The translations under genes and the position numbers were made by a program. The notes beneath the pieces were generated by a model. It was given only the letters and a program-made list of their open reading frames with translations, did not search any database and was not told where the DNA came from. A DNA stretch of 64,000 nt. It comes from Photobacterium sp. Ph5. GTDB taxonomy: Bacteria; Pseudomonadota; Gammaproteobacteria; Enterobacterales; Vibrionaceae. This document shows, in pieces, positions 1 to 9,558 of this stretch. The first letter of the stretch is position 1, and the number at the start of each line of letters is the position of its first letter. The stretch spans positions 11,322 through 75,321 of the forward strand of contig NZ_JADQAQ010000005.1 in NCBI RefSeq assembly GCF_022129445.1. Direction: 5' to 3'.

Positions 1-470
1 TCGGATCAACGTTTTCAGCTTCAACTTCAGGTTTTGATTCAGCTTGTGCCTCTGCTTGTTGTGCGGCTTTTCTTGCTTTAGCACGAGCGACGGCAGCAGC
101 GACAGCGGCTTTTTTCGGATCAACGTTTTCAGCTTCAACTTCAGGTTTTGATTCAGCTTGTGCCTCTGCCTGTTGTGCGGCTTTTCTTGCTTTAGCACGG
201 GCAACGGCAGCAGCAACAGCAGCTTTTTTCGGATCAACGTTTTCAGCTATAGGTTCAGGTGCTGATTCAGCTTGTGCCTCTGATTGTTGTGCGGCTTTTC
301 TTGCTTTAGCGCGAGCCACGGCAGCAGCAACAGCGGCTTTCTTAGGATCAACGCTTTCAGTTTCAACTACAGGTTCAGTTGTTGATTCAGCTTGTGCCTC
401 TGATTGTTGTGCGGCTTGTCTTGCTTTAGCACGAGCGACGGCGGCTGCGACAGCATCTTTTTTACTGTCA
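1..470 (-). repeat. Four 114-bp in-frame tandem repeats in rsxC tail
   Basis: The block starting TCGGATCAACG recurs at 1, 115 and 229, and in changed form at 343; a degenerate fifth start is near 457. The period is exactly 114 bp, so the frame is kept. On the coding strand each unit encodes 38 residues, a helical Ala-rich stretch (such as AAVAAAVARAKARKAAQQ) followed by an acidic linker ending ENVDP. The first three units are nearly identical, which suggests recent duplication and probable copy-number variation between strains. The array may extend beyond position 1. Confidence 0.95.
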
Positions 471-2224
471 TTTTCAGCAGCGGGTTGGTTACTTGCTGTA
501 GCTTCTTTTTCAGCCTTACGTTCACGAGCTTGACGTTTACGCTCTTCACGTAATTTCGCCATTTCACTGTTATCTGGCAGGCTTTCTGAAGTTGCATCTT
601 GTGCTGAAGCTGCTTGTTTTGCTTTTGCTTTTGCAATCGCTGCTGCAACAGCAGGTTTCACTTCAGTTGTATCTGCTTTAGCGGCTGCTGCTTGTTTGGC
701 TTTTACGCGGGCAATAGCAGCAGCGACTGCATCATCACCCCCAGTTTTCGCCATTTCATCACGACGAGAATCAGCAGCTTTTTTAAAGCGGTTTTCACGC
801 TCTGCTTTATCGCGTTCCATACGAGCTTGTTTGGCTTCAAAGCGCTGGCGAGCACGTTCAGCATTTATTTCATCTTGACTACGAGCCCAGATCTCGGCTT
901 TGGCTTGGCGATAATATTGAACTAAAGGAATTTCACTTGGGCATACATACGCACAAGCACCGCATTCAATGCAGTCTTGTAAGTTGTATTCTTCGCATTT
1001 ATCGTAGTTTTGATCTTTGGCATACCATTGTAATTGCTGTGGAAGTAATGATGATGGGCAAACATCCGCACAAGCAGAACAACGAATACATGCCATTTCA
1101 TAGGTATGTAGTGGCAGCTCTTTACGTTTTGGAGCCAGAATACAGTTTGTTATTTTGGTAATTGGAACATTGGAGTGCGGGAGTGTAAATCCCATTAATG
1201 ATCCACCAATGATCACTCGTGGATGTTTCTTATCTGCTTTATAGCCAAACTTGTCTAATAAATAGGCAATCGGCGTGCCTAGCATGGCAAAAACATTACC
1301 ACGTTGTTTAAAGGCTTCACCCGTTAACGTTACAACACGCTCAATCAGTGGTTCACCGTCGATAATGGCGCGCTTAATCGCAAAAGCAGTACCTATGTTT
1401 TGCATGATAACGCCAACAGAAGTTGAACGTGACTGACTTGGTACTTCTCTGCCAGTTAGGATTTTCACTAACTGCTTTGAGCTACCTGATGGATATTTTG
1501 TTGGCACAACACGGATCAGAATGTTGTCTGCTTCGGTGACATGCTGTTCAAGGGCTTTAATTGCTTCAGGTTTGTTATCTTCAATACCGATGATTGTGAG
1601 CTTTGGGCTAATAATATGGCGAAGAATACGCACACCTTCGATCACTTCTTCAGCATAATCGCGCATCAGTCGATCATCGGCAGTAATGTATGGCTCACAC
1701 TCGGCCGCGTTGATAATTAAAATATCGACATTACCTAAACCGCCTTGGAGTTTTCTTGCGGTAGGGAAACCTGCGCCACCTAATCCTGCAATACCACTTA
1801 AACGGATTGTTTCGATCAGTTCAGCTGGATCACGATCTTCATAATCTGTATAGGTTGTTTTCTCTCCCCAAGTATCAGTGTGATCGGGGTGAAGCACGAT
1901 ACATAAATCGCTTAAACCTGATGGATGAGCAGTGGTACGTTGCTCAATGGCTATTACTGTACCAGATGTGGGCGCATGAACAGGGACACACATTGCAATG
2001 TCGCCTTGTGTCAGAGCTTGACCTTTTTGTACTTTGTCACCAACGGCAACGATAATGTCGCCTTTAGAACCGATATGTTGTTTAAGCGGTAAAACGAGCT
2101 CTTGTGGAATGCCAGCACTCACGATAGGTGCTTGATTTGAGATTTTTTTATTTTCAGCGGGATGAATACCGCCATGGAAATCCCACAACTTACCTTGTTT
2201 AATTTGTTCAATGATAGATAGCAT
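1..2224 (-). CDS. rsxC: Electron transport complex subunit RsxC/RnfC (3' part beyond window)
   Basis: RsxC (RnfC) is the peripheral NADH/flavin and Fe-S subunit of the membrane Rsx/Rnf complex, which in gamma-proteobacteria helps keep SoxR reduced or couples ferredoxin/NADH oxidation to ion movement. The ATG at 2224 lies 2 nt after the rsxB stop and the product begins MLSIIEQIKQGKLWDFHGGI, typical of the family. 741 codons are visible without a stop. Two ferredoxin-type motifs are seen: CIRCSACADVCP near residue 379 and CIECGACAYVCP near 418. From about residue 435 the chain becomes a charged Ala/Lys/Arg/Glu-rich tail. From about residue 585 to the window edge it consists of tandem 38-residue repeats (114 bp). 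Long repetitive tails are known in Vibrionaceae RnfC, but length and copy number vary. The C-terminus and rsxD are outside the window. Confidence 0.95.
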   Translation of the reverse strand, partial: MLSIIEQIKQGKLWDFHGGIHPAENKKISNQAPIVSAGIPQELVLPLKQHIGSKGDIIVAVGDKVQKGQALTQGDIAMCVPVHAPTSGTVIAIEQRTTAHPSGLSDLCIVLHPDHTDTWGEKTTYTDYEDRDPAELIETIRLSGIAGLGGAGFPTARKLQGGLGNVDILIINAAECEPYITADDRLMRDYAEEVIEGVRILRHIISPKLTIIGIEDNKPEAIKALEQHVTEADNILIRVVPTKYPSGSSKQLVKILTGREVPSQSRSTSVGVIMQNIGTAFAIKRAIIDGEPLIERVVTLTGEAFKQRGNVFAMLGTPIAYLLDKFGYKADKKHPRVIIGGSLMGFTLPHSNVPITKITNCILAPKRKELPLHTYEMACIRCSACADVCPSSLLPQQLQWYAKDQNYDKCEEYNLQDCIECGACAYVCPSEIPLVQYYRQAKAEIWARSQDEINAERARQRFEAKQARMERDKAERENRFKKAADSRRDEMAKTGGDDAVAAAIARVKAKQAAAAKADTTEVKPAVAAAIAKAKAKQAASAQDATSESLPDNSEMAKLREERKRQARERKAEKEATASNQPAAENDSKKDAVAAAVARAKARQAAQQSEAQAESTTEPVVETESVDPKKAAVAAAVARAKARKAAQQSEAQAESAPEPIAENVDPKKAAVAAAVARAKARKAAQQAEAQAESKPEVEAENVDPKKAAVAAAVARAKARKAAQQAEAQAESKPEVEAENVDP

Positions 2225-2226
2225 AA

Positions 2227-2811
2227 CTACGACTCTACCTTTTCTGTACTCGATGCATCACTGATATTTACGACTGGAATTTGGTTTAGCTGCCATTTCC
2301 AGTTTTCAGGCGTTTCTTTTACTGGGATCATTTCGATACAGTCAGTAGGGCAGGGGGCAACACAGAGATCACAACCTGTACATTCGTCTTTGATGACTGT
2401 ATGCATAGATTTAGTGCCGCCAACAATGGCATCGACAGGGCATGCCTGAATGCATTTAGTACAGCCAATACACATGTCTTCATGAATAAAAGCGACTTTT
2501 TTAATGCTTTTTTCTGCATCTGGAGCTGAATCAGGAACATCAACACCCATTAAGTCAGCTAATTTTTCTATGGTAACTTGACCGCCAGGAGGACACTTAT
2601 TGATCACATCGCCATTGGCAATCGCTTCTGCATAAGGGCGACAGCCAGGATAACCACATTGACCACATTGGGTCTGTGGAAGAATATTGTCGATCTGTTC
2701 AACGATTGGATCGGCTTCAACTTTAAATTTAACCGAAGCAAAACCAAGAATTAGTCCGAAAATGGCAGCTAGAATAGCAACCGCAATGACTGCGATAAGG
2801 ATCCCGCTCAT
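2227..2811 (-). CDS. rsxB: Electron transport complex subunit RsxB/RnfB
   Basis: RsxB is the Fe-S electron-transfer subunit of the Rsx/Rnf complex at the inner face of the cytoplasmic membrane. The 194-residue product has one N-terminal membrane helix (about residues 5-26). It then has the cluster motif CGQCGYPGC near residues 49-57, and two 4Fe-4S ferredoxin motifs, [12 protein letters not shown] and [12 protein letters not shown], in the second half. Its ATG overlaps the rsxA stop by one base (TAATG) and its stop is 2 nt before rsxC, so the three genes are translationally coupled. Length and motifs match the family. Confidence 0.97.
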   Translation of the reverse strand: MSGILIAVIAVAILAAIFGLILGFASVKFKVEADPIVEQIDNILPQTQCGQCGYPGCRPYAEAIANGDVINKCPPGGQVTIEKLADLMGVDVPDSAPDAEKSIKKVAFIHEDMCIGCTKCIQACPVDAIVGGTKSMHTVIKDECTGCDLCVAPCPTDCIEMIPVKETPENWKWQLNQIPVVNISDASSTEKVES

Positions 2812-3392
2812 TACAATTTCACCAATCCAGTAAAGCCCATAAATGCTAGAGACATAAGTCCAGCTGTGATCATTGCAATGGATGCACCTTTAAAGGGTTC
2901 TGGTACATCAGCTGCGGCAATGCGTTCACGCATAGAGGCAAATAAAACAAGCACAAGTGAGAACCCCACGGCAGCACCAAAACCATAAATCACGGATTCA
3001 ATAAAGTTATGACGCTCATTTATGTTTAATAGGGCAACACCCAGCACAGCACAGTTAGTAGTAATAAGTGGTAGGAAAATACCTAATAAACGATAAAGCG
3101 TTGGGCTTGTTTTATGCACGACCATTTCTGTGAATTGCACAACAACGGCAATAACTAAAATAAAGCTAAGTGTGCGTAAGTACTGAATCCCTAATGGATC
3201 CAAAATGTAAGTTTCAACAAGATAGGCACACACAGAAGCAAGCGTTAGCACAAAGGTAGTTGCTAAGCCCATTCCAATAGCAGTTTCTAATTTTTTAGAT
3301 ACGCCCATAAAAGGGCATAAGCCTAAAAATTTAACGAGTACAAAGTTGTTAACCAACACAGTACCAATAAGTAATAGGAGGTATTCAGTCAT
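2811..3392 (-). CDS. rsxA: Electron transport complex subunit RsxA/RnfA
   Basis: RsxA is a polytopic inner-membrane subunit of the Rsx/Rnf complex, related to NqrE. The 193-residue product begins [20 protein letters not shown], shows about six hydrophobic segments, and carries the conserved cysteine-containing stretches [12 protein letters not shown] and [14 protein letters not shown] found in RnfA/NqrE proteins. It is the first gene of the minus-strand operon rsxA-rsxB-rsxC. No close gene lies upstream, so the operon promoter should be in 3393-3785. Confidence 0.97.
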   Translation of the reverse strand: MTEYLLLLIGTVLVNNFVLVKFLGLCPFMGVSKKLETAIGMGLATTFVLTLASVCAYLVETYILDPLGIQYLRTLSFILVIAVVVQFTEMVVHKTSPTLYRLLGIFLPLITTNCAVLGVALLNINERHNFIESVIYGFGAAVGFSLVLVLFASMRERIAAADVPEPFKGASIAMITAGLMSLAFMGFTGLVKL

Positions 3393-3785
3393 ACCGGCTT
3401 CATTATTATTGCAAGAGATCTAAACATTATCTGATTTTGTTGCCGTTATAACAACTCCTGAGGCGTAGGGTTTTAGCTATTATTGTGTTTTTCGTAAACA
3501 CAGAACATGAAATATAAGTTTTTATCTTAATTATTACGTCATTCTTTCGCTGTGTGATCAAAAAACTGCCATTTCCATATAACGCGAAAGTTATCAGCAT
3601 TTATTTTTGTGTGCATTAAATGTTACTTGTTTGTGTGTGCAAGCCTTAAAGCTTGTGATGATGAGTTAAGTTTTCGCAAAATATGTTTGGATAACTTGTA
3701 AAGCTGTTTTAAACCACGTTTTATGTCAGAGGACTTGTGATCATCATGCAAGATGATGACATCATTGAATGAGCATAGGATAGAA
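3393..3785. other. Divergent intergenic region rsxA / pepE
   Basis: About 390 AT-rich bases separate the divergent rsx operon and pepE, so both promoters must lie here. I find no terminator, repeat or convincing operator. Short reading frames inside have no ribosome-binding site or recognisable product. Confidence 0.5.
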
Positions 3786-4526
3786 ATGATGGATATTTTA
3801 TTATTGAGTAACGGTAAAATTGCGGGCAATACTCATGTGATGGAATTTGCAGGTGATGCGATTGTTGAGCAGGTTAAGCGAACGGGCGCTAAGCATTTTC
3901 TTGTTATTCCTTATGCTGTGATTCGTTCAAGCCATGATGATCGTGTTGCTATGGTTCAAGCGACATTTGATCGTTTAGGTCTTGATTGTGTTGCTACTGG
4001 TATTCATCAAGCAACTGATCCTGTGAAAGCAATTGAAGAAGCCGAAGGGGTTATTGTTAGTGGTGGTAATACTTGGGTCTTAAATAAAAAACTTCATGAC
4101 TTAGGTTTAGTTGGACCGCTACGTAAGGCGGTATTAGCGAAAGGTATTCCTTATATTGGTTGGAGTGCAGGTACCAATATTGGTTGTCCAACGATTCGTA
4201 CCACTAACGATATGCCGATTGTCACTAGTGCAGTGCTAAGCTCACTTAACTTTGTTCCTTTCCAAATAAACCCGCATTATCTAGAAGCGTCAGTTGAAGG
4301 CCATATGGGAGAAACCCGTGATGAGCGTATTCAAGAGTTTTTAGAAGTGAATAAGCATGAGCCTGTTGTGGGTATCCCAGAAGGGACATGGCTGCAATTA
4401 TTAGACGGGAAGTTAAGTTATCACACAGCTAATGGTAAGCCATTAAAATTATTCCATTATGGTGTTGAGCCTGTGTATTTTGAGGCAGGGCAAGATATTC
4501 AATTTATGATGGAATATAGCTGTTAA
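3786..4526 (+). CDS. pepE: Dipeptidase E (alpha-aspartyl dipeptidase)
   Basis: PepE is a cytoplasmic serine peptidase (family S51) that splits dipeptides with N-terminal aspartate. The 246-residue product shows the nucleophile motif GWSAGTNIGCPTIRTTNDMP, nearly identical to the enterobacterial enzyme. The conserved NPHY histidine and the PEG glutamate complete the Ser-His-Glu triad. The start at 3786 (MMDILLLSN) is chosen because AGGA at 3777-3780 precedes it and family members begin just before DILLLSN; the ATG at 3789 is equally possible. The reading frame is open further upstream without a ribosome-binding site. The gene stands alone and ends at a strong terminator. Confidence 0.95.
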   Translation: MMDILLLSNGKIAGNTHVMEFAGDAIVEQVKRTGAKHFLVIPYAVIRSSHDDRVAMVQATFDRLGLDCVATGIHQATDPVKAIEEAEGVIVSGGNTWVLNKKLHDLGLVGPLRKAVLAKGIPYIGWSAGTNIGCPTIRTTNDMPIVTSAVLSSLNFVPFQINPHYLEASVEGHMGETRDERIQEFLEVNKHEPVVGIPEGTWLQLLDGKLSYHTANGKPLKLFHYGVEPVYFEAGQDIQFMMEYSC

Positions 4527-4551
4527 GACATCTGCTACATTGGATGAAAGA

Positions 4552-4576
4552 AAAGCCAGCATTCGCTGGTTTTTTT
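4552..4576 (+). terminator. Rho-independent terminator of pepE
   Basis: CCAGC-ATTC-GCTGG core extended by A-T and G-U pairs, followed by seven T (4570-4576), 25 nt after the pepE stop. Confidence 0.9.
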
Positions 4577-5685
4577 GTTTTAGTTATATATAAGCCTACA
4601 TTTTACATATTTGCATTTAGATGCATATAAAATAAAGCTTGATTTTTAGGATAGTAGATTTGACCTGTGTTTTACTTAGTTACCCACAAAAACTGTGGAT
4701 AAGTGTGTTGATTTCATCTTGTAAACTTATTTGATAGCGATGACTTGAGTTTATAGACTTTTTATATATAAGGGAGATGTACGATAAAAAGGTACTAATT
4801 TCAAACACTATTATTGACTAGATTGATACCTATATGTGTTATTGCTTAGTAAACAGACAAGATGAGGGGATATTTTTCAGTAAGTAAAAACATTGAACAG
4901 AATAGGGATAAGCTGTGGATGTAAAGACTAATATTTAATTGTTTGTGAAAAGTTAACGATATAAATCTGGAGTGTATCTTTTAGGGAGAAGCATAATACG
5001 TCTTACAACATAGTTGGTCAATTGTTCTAGATTCATTTTTATATGTTATTTTGATGTTTGGATAATAATTTCATAAAAAGAGATAAAAAAGATCAGATAT
5101 TTTTTAACATTTTTTCTCGTTGTGAAATTCACTGTTTAATTATAAAACGTATAATAGATTAAATAATCAATGAGTTAGGTTTTTATTTTTACGATAGAAA
5201 GCATGTGTTTTCTGAAATTCAGAATGATACATAAGTCTAGATTATTTATTCTTTCTTTATATTCACACTGTCACTTTTACCTTGTCCATTATTCTCTTTA
5301 TGATTCATTCCACATTAAGTTCCTGGATTCGAGTCAGGCCTTTAAACTTATGATTAAGATAAGGGTACTTAATGCTCTACACGTCAAATTTAGCTTAACG
5401 TTTTGCTTATAAGTTGAGTTAGCTTGTAACAATGTAATGTTGTTTTGCTTCAATATTAGTTAGTTAAGACCCAAAGGGGGCTATTTACAGACTGTTGTAT
5501 ATAGTTGTGGTCTTTTATTCTGTGAGTCATGTTTGGTGTTCAAGCTCTCAGTGTTTATGTAACTAATATTGGAGCTATTTTTTTATCTGCAATTTAGTTT
5601 CTTCATTTCAATGATTTCCAGTAGTTGACATTACTAATGGTCTATCCACAATGTAACCAGTAATTTATTGCTGGATATGTAATTT
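4577..5685. other. 1.1-kb AT-rich gap upstream of uvrB
   Basis: This is unusually long for this part of the genome. No reading frame has a good ribosome-binding site or a recognisable product. It contains DnaA-box-like sites (listed separately) and must hold the uvrB promoter. A hairpin-like CCAGTAA-TTTA-TTGCTGG sits at 5658-5675, just before the uvrB start. No complete LexA box is visible; only a left half, ACTGT, followed by an AT-rich stretch near 5490. Confidence 0.6.
4680..4702. promoter_or_regulatory. Inverted pair of DnaA-box-like sites
   Basis: TTACCCACA (4680-4688, one mismatch to TTATCCACA) and, in the opposite orientation, TGTGGATAA (4694-4702, perfect complement of TTATCCACA), 5 bp apart. 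A further one-mismatch site, CTATCCACA, is at 5642-5650 close to uvrB, and a weaker one, TGTGGATGT, is at 4914-4922. Function is inferred only. Confidence 0.45.
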
Positions 5686-7713
5686 ATGAGCGACTTATTT
5701 TCTCTTGCTTCTGAATATTCTCCGTCAGGTGATCAACCTACCGCTATTGCTCAATTGGTTGATGGTTTAGATTCAGGGCTTGCGCACCAAACGTTACTTG
5801 GCGTAACAGGTTCAGGTAAAACGTTTACCGTTGCTAATGTTATTGCTCAAGCTAATAGACCGACTCTGATCCTTGCGCCAAATAAAACATTAGCTGCGCA
5901 GTTATATGGTGAGATGAAAGAGTTCTTTCCAAATAGCGCCGTAGAATACTTTGTATCCTACTATGACTATTACCAGCCCGAAGCGTATGTGCCTACAACG
6001 GACACATTCATTGAAAAGGATGCGTCGGTTAATGCTCATATTGAGCAAATGCGACTATCAGCAACCAAAGCTTTAATGGAAAGACGCGATGTTATTATTA
6101 TCGCTTCTGTGTCTGCGATTTATGGTTTGGGCGATCCTGATTCTTACTTAAAGATGATGTTGCATGTCAGACGTGGCGATTTCTTAGATCAACGAGACAT
6201 TCTTCGCCGCCTAGCTGAATTGCAATATACCCGTAATGATATGGCTTTTGAGCGTGGTACTTTTCGCGTTCGAGGGGAAGTGATTGATATTTTCCCAGCA
6301 GAGTCTGAAAAAGAAGCGATCCGTCTTGAGTTATTTGATGATGAAGTGGAATGTATTTCATCTTTTGATCCATTAACGGGGAGTATTACGCATCGTGATA
6401 TGCCACGTACTACTATTTATCCCAAAACGCACTACGTGACGCCACGAGAAAAAATCTTAGACGCGATTGAAGGGATAAAAAAAGAACTGGTTTCACGCAA
6501 AGAGCAGTTTTTAGATAACAATAAACTCGTAGAAGAGCAAAGAATTAGTCAGCGTACACAATTTGATATTGAGATGATGAATGAGCTAGGTTTCTGTTCA
6601 GGTATTGAAAACTACTCACGTTATCTTAGTGGGCGTGCTGAGGGTGAGCCACCACCAACACTGTTTGATTACTTACCTGCTGATGGCTTACTGATCATTG
6701 ATGAATCACACGTGACGGTGTCTCAAATTGGCGCAATGTATCGTGGTGATCGTTCTCGCAAAGAAAACTTAGTCGAATATGGATTTCGTCTTCCTTCTGC
6801 GCTTGATAACCGACCGATGAAGTTTGAAGAATTTGAATCGTTAGCGCCTCAAACGATTTATGTTTCTGCAACACCAGGTAATTATGAGATTGAAAAGTCG
6901 GGGAATGATATCGCAGAGCAAGTAGTACGCCCAACGGGGTTACTTGATCCTGAAATTGAAGTACGTCCTGTTGGTACACAAGTGGACGATTTACTCTCTG
7001 AAATTCATATTAGAGAGAAAAAAGGTGAGCGTGTATTGGTTACAACTCTCACTAAGCGTATGGCAGAAGATCTCACTGAATACCTCACAGAGCATGGTGT
7101 GAAAGTGCGTTACTTGCACTCAGACATTGATACCGTAGAGCGTGTAGAAATTATTCGCGACTTACGATTAGGTGAGTTTGATGTATTAGTTGGTATTAAC
7201 TTGTTGCGTGAAGGGCTAGATATGCCTGAAGTATCGTTGGTTGCGATTCTAGATGCAGATAAAGAAGGCTTCTTACGATCTGAACGTTCATTAATACAAA
7301 CGATTGGTCGAGCAGCTCGTAACATTGAAGGTAGAGCCATTCTTTATGGTGATCGTATAACAGGCTCAATGGAGCGTGCTATTAACGAAACCCAACGCCG
7401 TCGTGAAAAACAAATTGAATATAACCTTGAGCACGGTATTACACCTCAGAAGTTGAACAAGAAAATCGGTGATATTCTTGAACTTGGTGCTTCGAGTTCT
7501 CGTGGTAAATCGCGAAATAAAGCGGCAGATCTTCACAAAGTGGCAGAAAGTAAAGGAACATATTCAGCGCTTTCTCCACAAGAGCTAGAATCACAAATAC
7601 AAGTATTGGAAAAGCAAATGTATGACTTTGCACAAAACTTGGAATTTGAACAGGCGGCAGAAACGCGCGATAAGATCCATAAACTAAGACAGCAATTTAT
7701 CGCCAATAGCTAA
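5686..7713 (+). CDS. uvrB: Excinuclease ABC subunit B
   Basis: UvrB is the damage-verifying helicase-like subunit of nucleotide excision repair; it is loaded by UvrA and then recruits UvrC. The 675-residue product has the Walker A motif GVTGSGKTF near residue 40. It also has the beta-hairpin region [12 protein letters not shown] near 93-104, the DEAD-like motif LLIIDESH, helicase motif [11 protein letters not shown], and a C-terminal UVR domain ([22 protein letters not shown]) that binds UvrC. Length matches the family (about 670). The ATG at 5686 has only a weak upstream GGA. The gene is monocistronic; the Qrr RNA converges on its 3' end. Confidence 0.98.
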   Translation: MSDLFSLASEYSPSGDQPTAIAQLVDGLDSGLAHQTLLGVTGSGKTFTVANVIAQANRPTLILAPNKTLAAQLYGEMKEFFPNSAVEYFVSYYDYYQPEAYVPTTDTFIEKDASVNAHIEQMRLSATKALMERRDVIIIASVSAIYGLGDPDSYLKMMLHVRRGDFLDQRDILRRLAELQYTRNDMAFERGTFRVRGEVIDIFPAESEKEAIRLELFDDEVECISSFDPLTGSITHRDMPRTTIYPKTHYVTPREKILDAIEGIKKELVSRKEQFLDNNKLVEEQRISQRTQFDIEMMNELGFCSGIENYSRYLSGRAEGEPPPTLFDYLPADGLLIIDESHVTVSQIGAMYRGDRSRKENLVEYGFRLPSALDNRPMKFEEFESLAPQTIYVSATPGNYEIEKSGNDIAEQVVRPTGLLDPEIEVRPVGTQVDDLLSEIHIREKKGERVLVTTLTKRMAEDLTEYLTEHGVKVRYLHSDIDTVERVEIIRDLRLGEFDVLVGINLLREGLDMPEVSLVAILDADKEGFLRSERSLIQTIGRAARNIEGRAILYGDRITGSMERAINETQRRREKQIEYNLEHGITPQKLNKKIGDILELGASSSRGKSRNKAADLHKVAESKGTYSALSPQELESQIQVLEKQMYDFAQNLEFEQAAETRDKIHKLRQQFIANS

Positions 7714-7756
7714 TTGGTTATATGGCTACTTTTCTTATGAAGCTTGAATTTTAGGC

Positions 7757-7861
7757 AAAAAAAAGCCAACCGATAAATAGGTTCGGTTGGCGTCATTGTT
7801 TTAGTGAAAAAAATCCACAAACAACGTCAGTTGGCTAGGTTGACTCTTAACTTAAGAGTCA
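7757..7861 (-). ncRNA. qrr1: Quorum-regulatory small RNA Qrr
   Basis: Read on the minus strand from 7861, the RNA starts with a perfect 21-nt hairpin (TGACTCTTAAG and its complement). It then carries the conserved Qrr core CTAGCCAACTGACGTTG, the segment that pairs with hapR/luxR-type and other mRNAs. It ends in a terminator whose GCCAACCG / CGGTTGGC stem is followed by eight U. The predicted length of about 105 nt fits known Qrr RNAs (about 95-110 nt). Its place between uvrB and luxO, divergent from luxO, is the known location of Qrr1 in Vibrio and Aliivibrio. Together with Hfq it is expected to repress the LuxR/HapR-type master regulator at low cell density. Confidence 0.95.
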
Positions 7862-7872
7862 CGTTATATAAA

Positions 7873-7888
7873 GCATGTAGTGTGCCAA
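7873..7888 (-). promoter_or_regulatory. Sigma-54 promoter of qrr1
   Basis: The minus strand reads TGGCACACTACATGC, with GG (7886-7885) and GC (7874-7873) separated by exactly 10 bp as required for -24/-12 promoters. The base 12 nt past the GC is 7861, precisely the predicted 5' end of the Qrr hairpin. LuxO is a sigma-54 activator, so promoter and regulator agree. Confidence 0.9.
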
Positions 7889-7981
7889 CTTTTTAAAATT
7901 GTATTTTTTTATACAATCCTGCGTGTTTCCTGCCTTTGAGTAGCACTTATTTATTTGTACTACAGCACAAATAAAAACAAT

Positions 7982-8000
7982 AATTCGCAAAATGCGAATT
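7982..8000. promoter_or_regulatory. Putative LuxO binding site (enhancer)
   Basis: A perfect inverted repeat AATTCGCA-AAA-TGCGAATT. Its core TCGCA-N3-TGCGA differs by one base per arm from the published LuxO consensus TTGCA-N3-TGCAA and keeps the 3-bp spacer. It lies about 100 bp upstream of the qrr1 -24 element and about 100 bp upstream of luxO, a suitable enhancer distance that could also allow luxO autoregulation. A further half site TTTGCAA is at 8003-8009. Confidence 0.75.
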
Positions 8001-8103
8001 AATTTGCAAACCAATATGAGATTATTGAAAAAAGAGAAATCTATCCCCCATATTTTTTTCTATTGATTACAATTAGTTTAAGGGGCTTGTTTTGGGAGGA
8101 GCA

Positions 8104-9558
8104 ATGGAGAGCAGAATGCAGCAACGCCAAGTATTAATGGTTGAAGATACAGCGTCAGTTGCGGCCTTGTACAAATCTTACTTAAACCCTCTTGGACTTA
8201 ATGTAAGCATTGTTGGTACAGGGAAGGAAGCACTGAGCTTTATTCAAGATATTATTCCTGATCTCATTTTATTAGATCTCCGTTTACCTGACATGACGGG
8301 AATGGAAGTGCTTGAACGTGTAAGAAAAGAGCATGGTAATGTTCCTGTTGTAATAATGACCGCACATGGTTCTATTGATATAGCTGTTGAAGCTATTCGT
8401 TATGGCGCACAAGATTTTTTAATCAAACCTTGTGAGGCAGATCGATTACGCATTACTGTAAACAAAGCACTTAAAGCCGAAAGTAAATCGAATACCAGTA
8501 ATCAATCTAAACAATCTGATGGAGCACAATACCAAGGATTTATTGGTAATAGTTTACCGATGCAGGCGGTATACCGTGTTATTGAATCTGCTGCTTCAAG
8601 TAAAGCAACGGTATTTATCACGGGTGAAAGCGGTACGGGTAAAGAAGTGTGCGCAGAAGCGATCCATGCTGCAAGCCCACGCCATGACAAACCGTTTATA
8701 GCTCTAAACTGTGCTGCTATTCCTAAAGATTTAATTGAAAGTGAATTGTTTGGGCATGTCAAAGGTGCCTTCACTGGCGCATCAACAGAACGACAAGGTG
8801 CCGTTGAAATGGCACATAATGGTACGCTAATGCTTGATGAGCTCTGTGAAATGGATCTTGATTTGCAAAGTAAATTACTACGATTTATTCAAACAGGAAC
8901 CTATCAAAAAGTTGGCTCCTCAAAAATGAGCAGTGTTGATGTCCGTTTTGTTTGTGCGACTAATCGAAATCCTTGGGAAGAAGTTCAAGAGGGGCGATTC
9001 AGAGAAGATCTTTACTACCGCTTACATGTTATTCCTATCTCTTTACCGCCGTTGCGAGAACGTGGCGGAGATATTATAGAGATTGCTCACGCACTACTAG
9101 GTTTGATGTCGTTAGAAGAAGGCAAAAGCTTTAGTCGTTTTTCTGAGCCAGTTTTGCGATTATTTGAGTCCTACTCTTGGCCTGGTAACGTTCGTGAATT
9201 GCAGAATGTGATCCGTAATATTGTTGTTTTAAATACTGATGATGAAGTCAAACTTGAAATGGTTCCACCACCTATTAATGCGATTAACGGCGTAGAAATT
9301 GCATCTTATCCCAAGGCTATACCTGAAAAAGTACAGAGAGAAAGCCTTGCTGATGAATCTATTTATTCACATGATCATCATAAAAATAAAATAGAGCCGC
9401 TCTGGGTTGTAGAAAAAAGAGCGATACAATGGGCGATTGATGCTTGCGATGGCAATATTCCAAGAGCTGCAGGCTTACTTGAAGTAAGTCCATCAACGAT
9501 ATATCGTAAATTGCAATCTTGGCAAGACACTAATGGCAGTGCTAGGGAGATGGATTAA
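8104..9558 (+). CDS. luxO: Quorum-sensing sigma-54-dependent response regulator LuxO
   Basis: LuxO is the NtrC-type regulator that, when phosphorylated through LuxU at low cell density, activates qrr transcription with sigma-54. The receiver domain covers about residues 8-125 with the phosphoacceptor Asp58 ([13 protein letters not shown]). The AAA+ domain (about 145-385) has Walker A GESGTGKE, the sigma-54 contact loop [13 protein letters not shown] and Walker [13 protein letters not shown] Fis-type helix-turn-helix ends the protein ([21 protein letters not shown]). The start at 8104 follows GGGAGGA at 8094-8100; the spacing is short, and the ATG at 8116 ([11 protein letters not shown]) is a reasonable alternative. 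The stop touches the luxU start. Confidence 0.97.
   Translation: MESRMQQRQVLMVEDTASVAALYKSYLNPLGLNVSIVGTGKEALSFIQDIIPDLILLDLRLPDMTGMEVLERVRKEHGNVPVVIMTAHGSIDIAVEAIRYGAQDFLIKPCEADRLRITVNKALKAESKSNTSNQSKQSDGAQYQGFIGNSLPMQAVYRVIESAASSKATVFITGESGTGKEVCAEAIHAASPRHDKPFIALNCAAIPKDLIESELFGHVKGAFTGASTERQGAVEMAHNGTLMLDELCEMDLDLQSKLLRFIQTGTYQKVGSSKMSSVDVRFVCATNRNPWEEVQEGRFREDLYYRLHVIPISLPPLRERGGDIIEIAHALLGLMSLEEGKSFSRFSEPVLRLFESYSWPGNVRELQNVIRNIVVLNTDDEVKLEMVPPPINAINGVEIASYPKAIPEKVQRESLADESIYSHDHHKNKIEPLWVVEKRAIQWAIDACDGNIPRAAGLLEVSPSTIYRKLQSWQDTNGSAREMD

Noticed and set aside
1-470. CRISPR-like or non-coding satellite array
   Set aside because: Repeats are contiguous without spacers, 114 bp long and in frame inside rsxC.
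3720-3760. CRP site before pepE
   Set aside because: TGTGATCATCATGCAAG keeps only the left half of the consensus.
4770-4815. Short frame MYDKKVLISN after AGGGAG near 4771
   Set aside because: Only 14 codons, spacing to the ATG is too short, and nothing else supports it.
5203-5412. 69-codon frame in the uvrB upstream gap
   Set aside because: No ribosome-binding site, odd composition rich in Phe, Leu and His, and no neighbour on the strand; treated as chance in AT-rich DNA.
5485-5510. LexA (SOS) box before uvrB
   Set aside because: Only the left half ACTGT is present; the right half ACAGT is missing.
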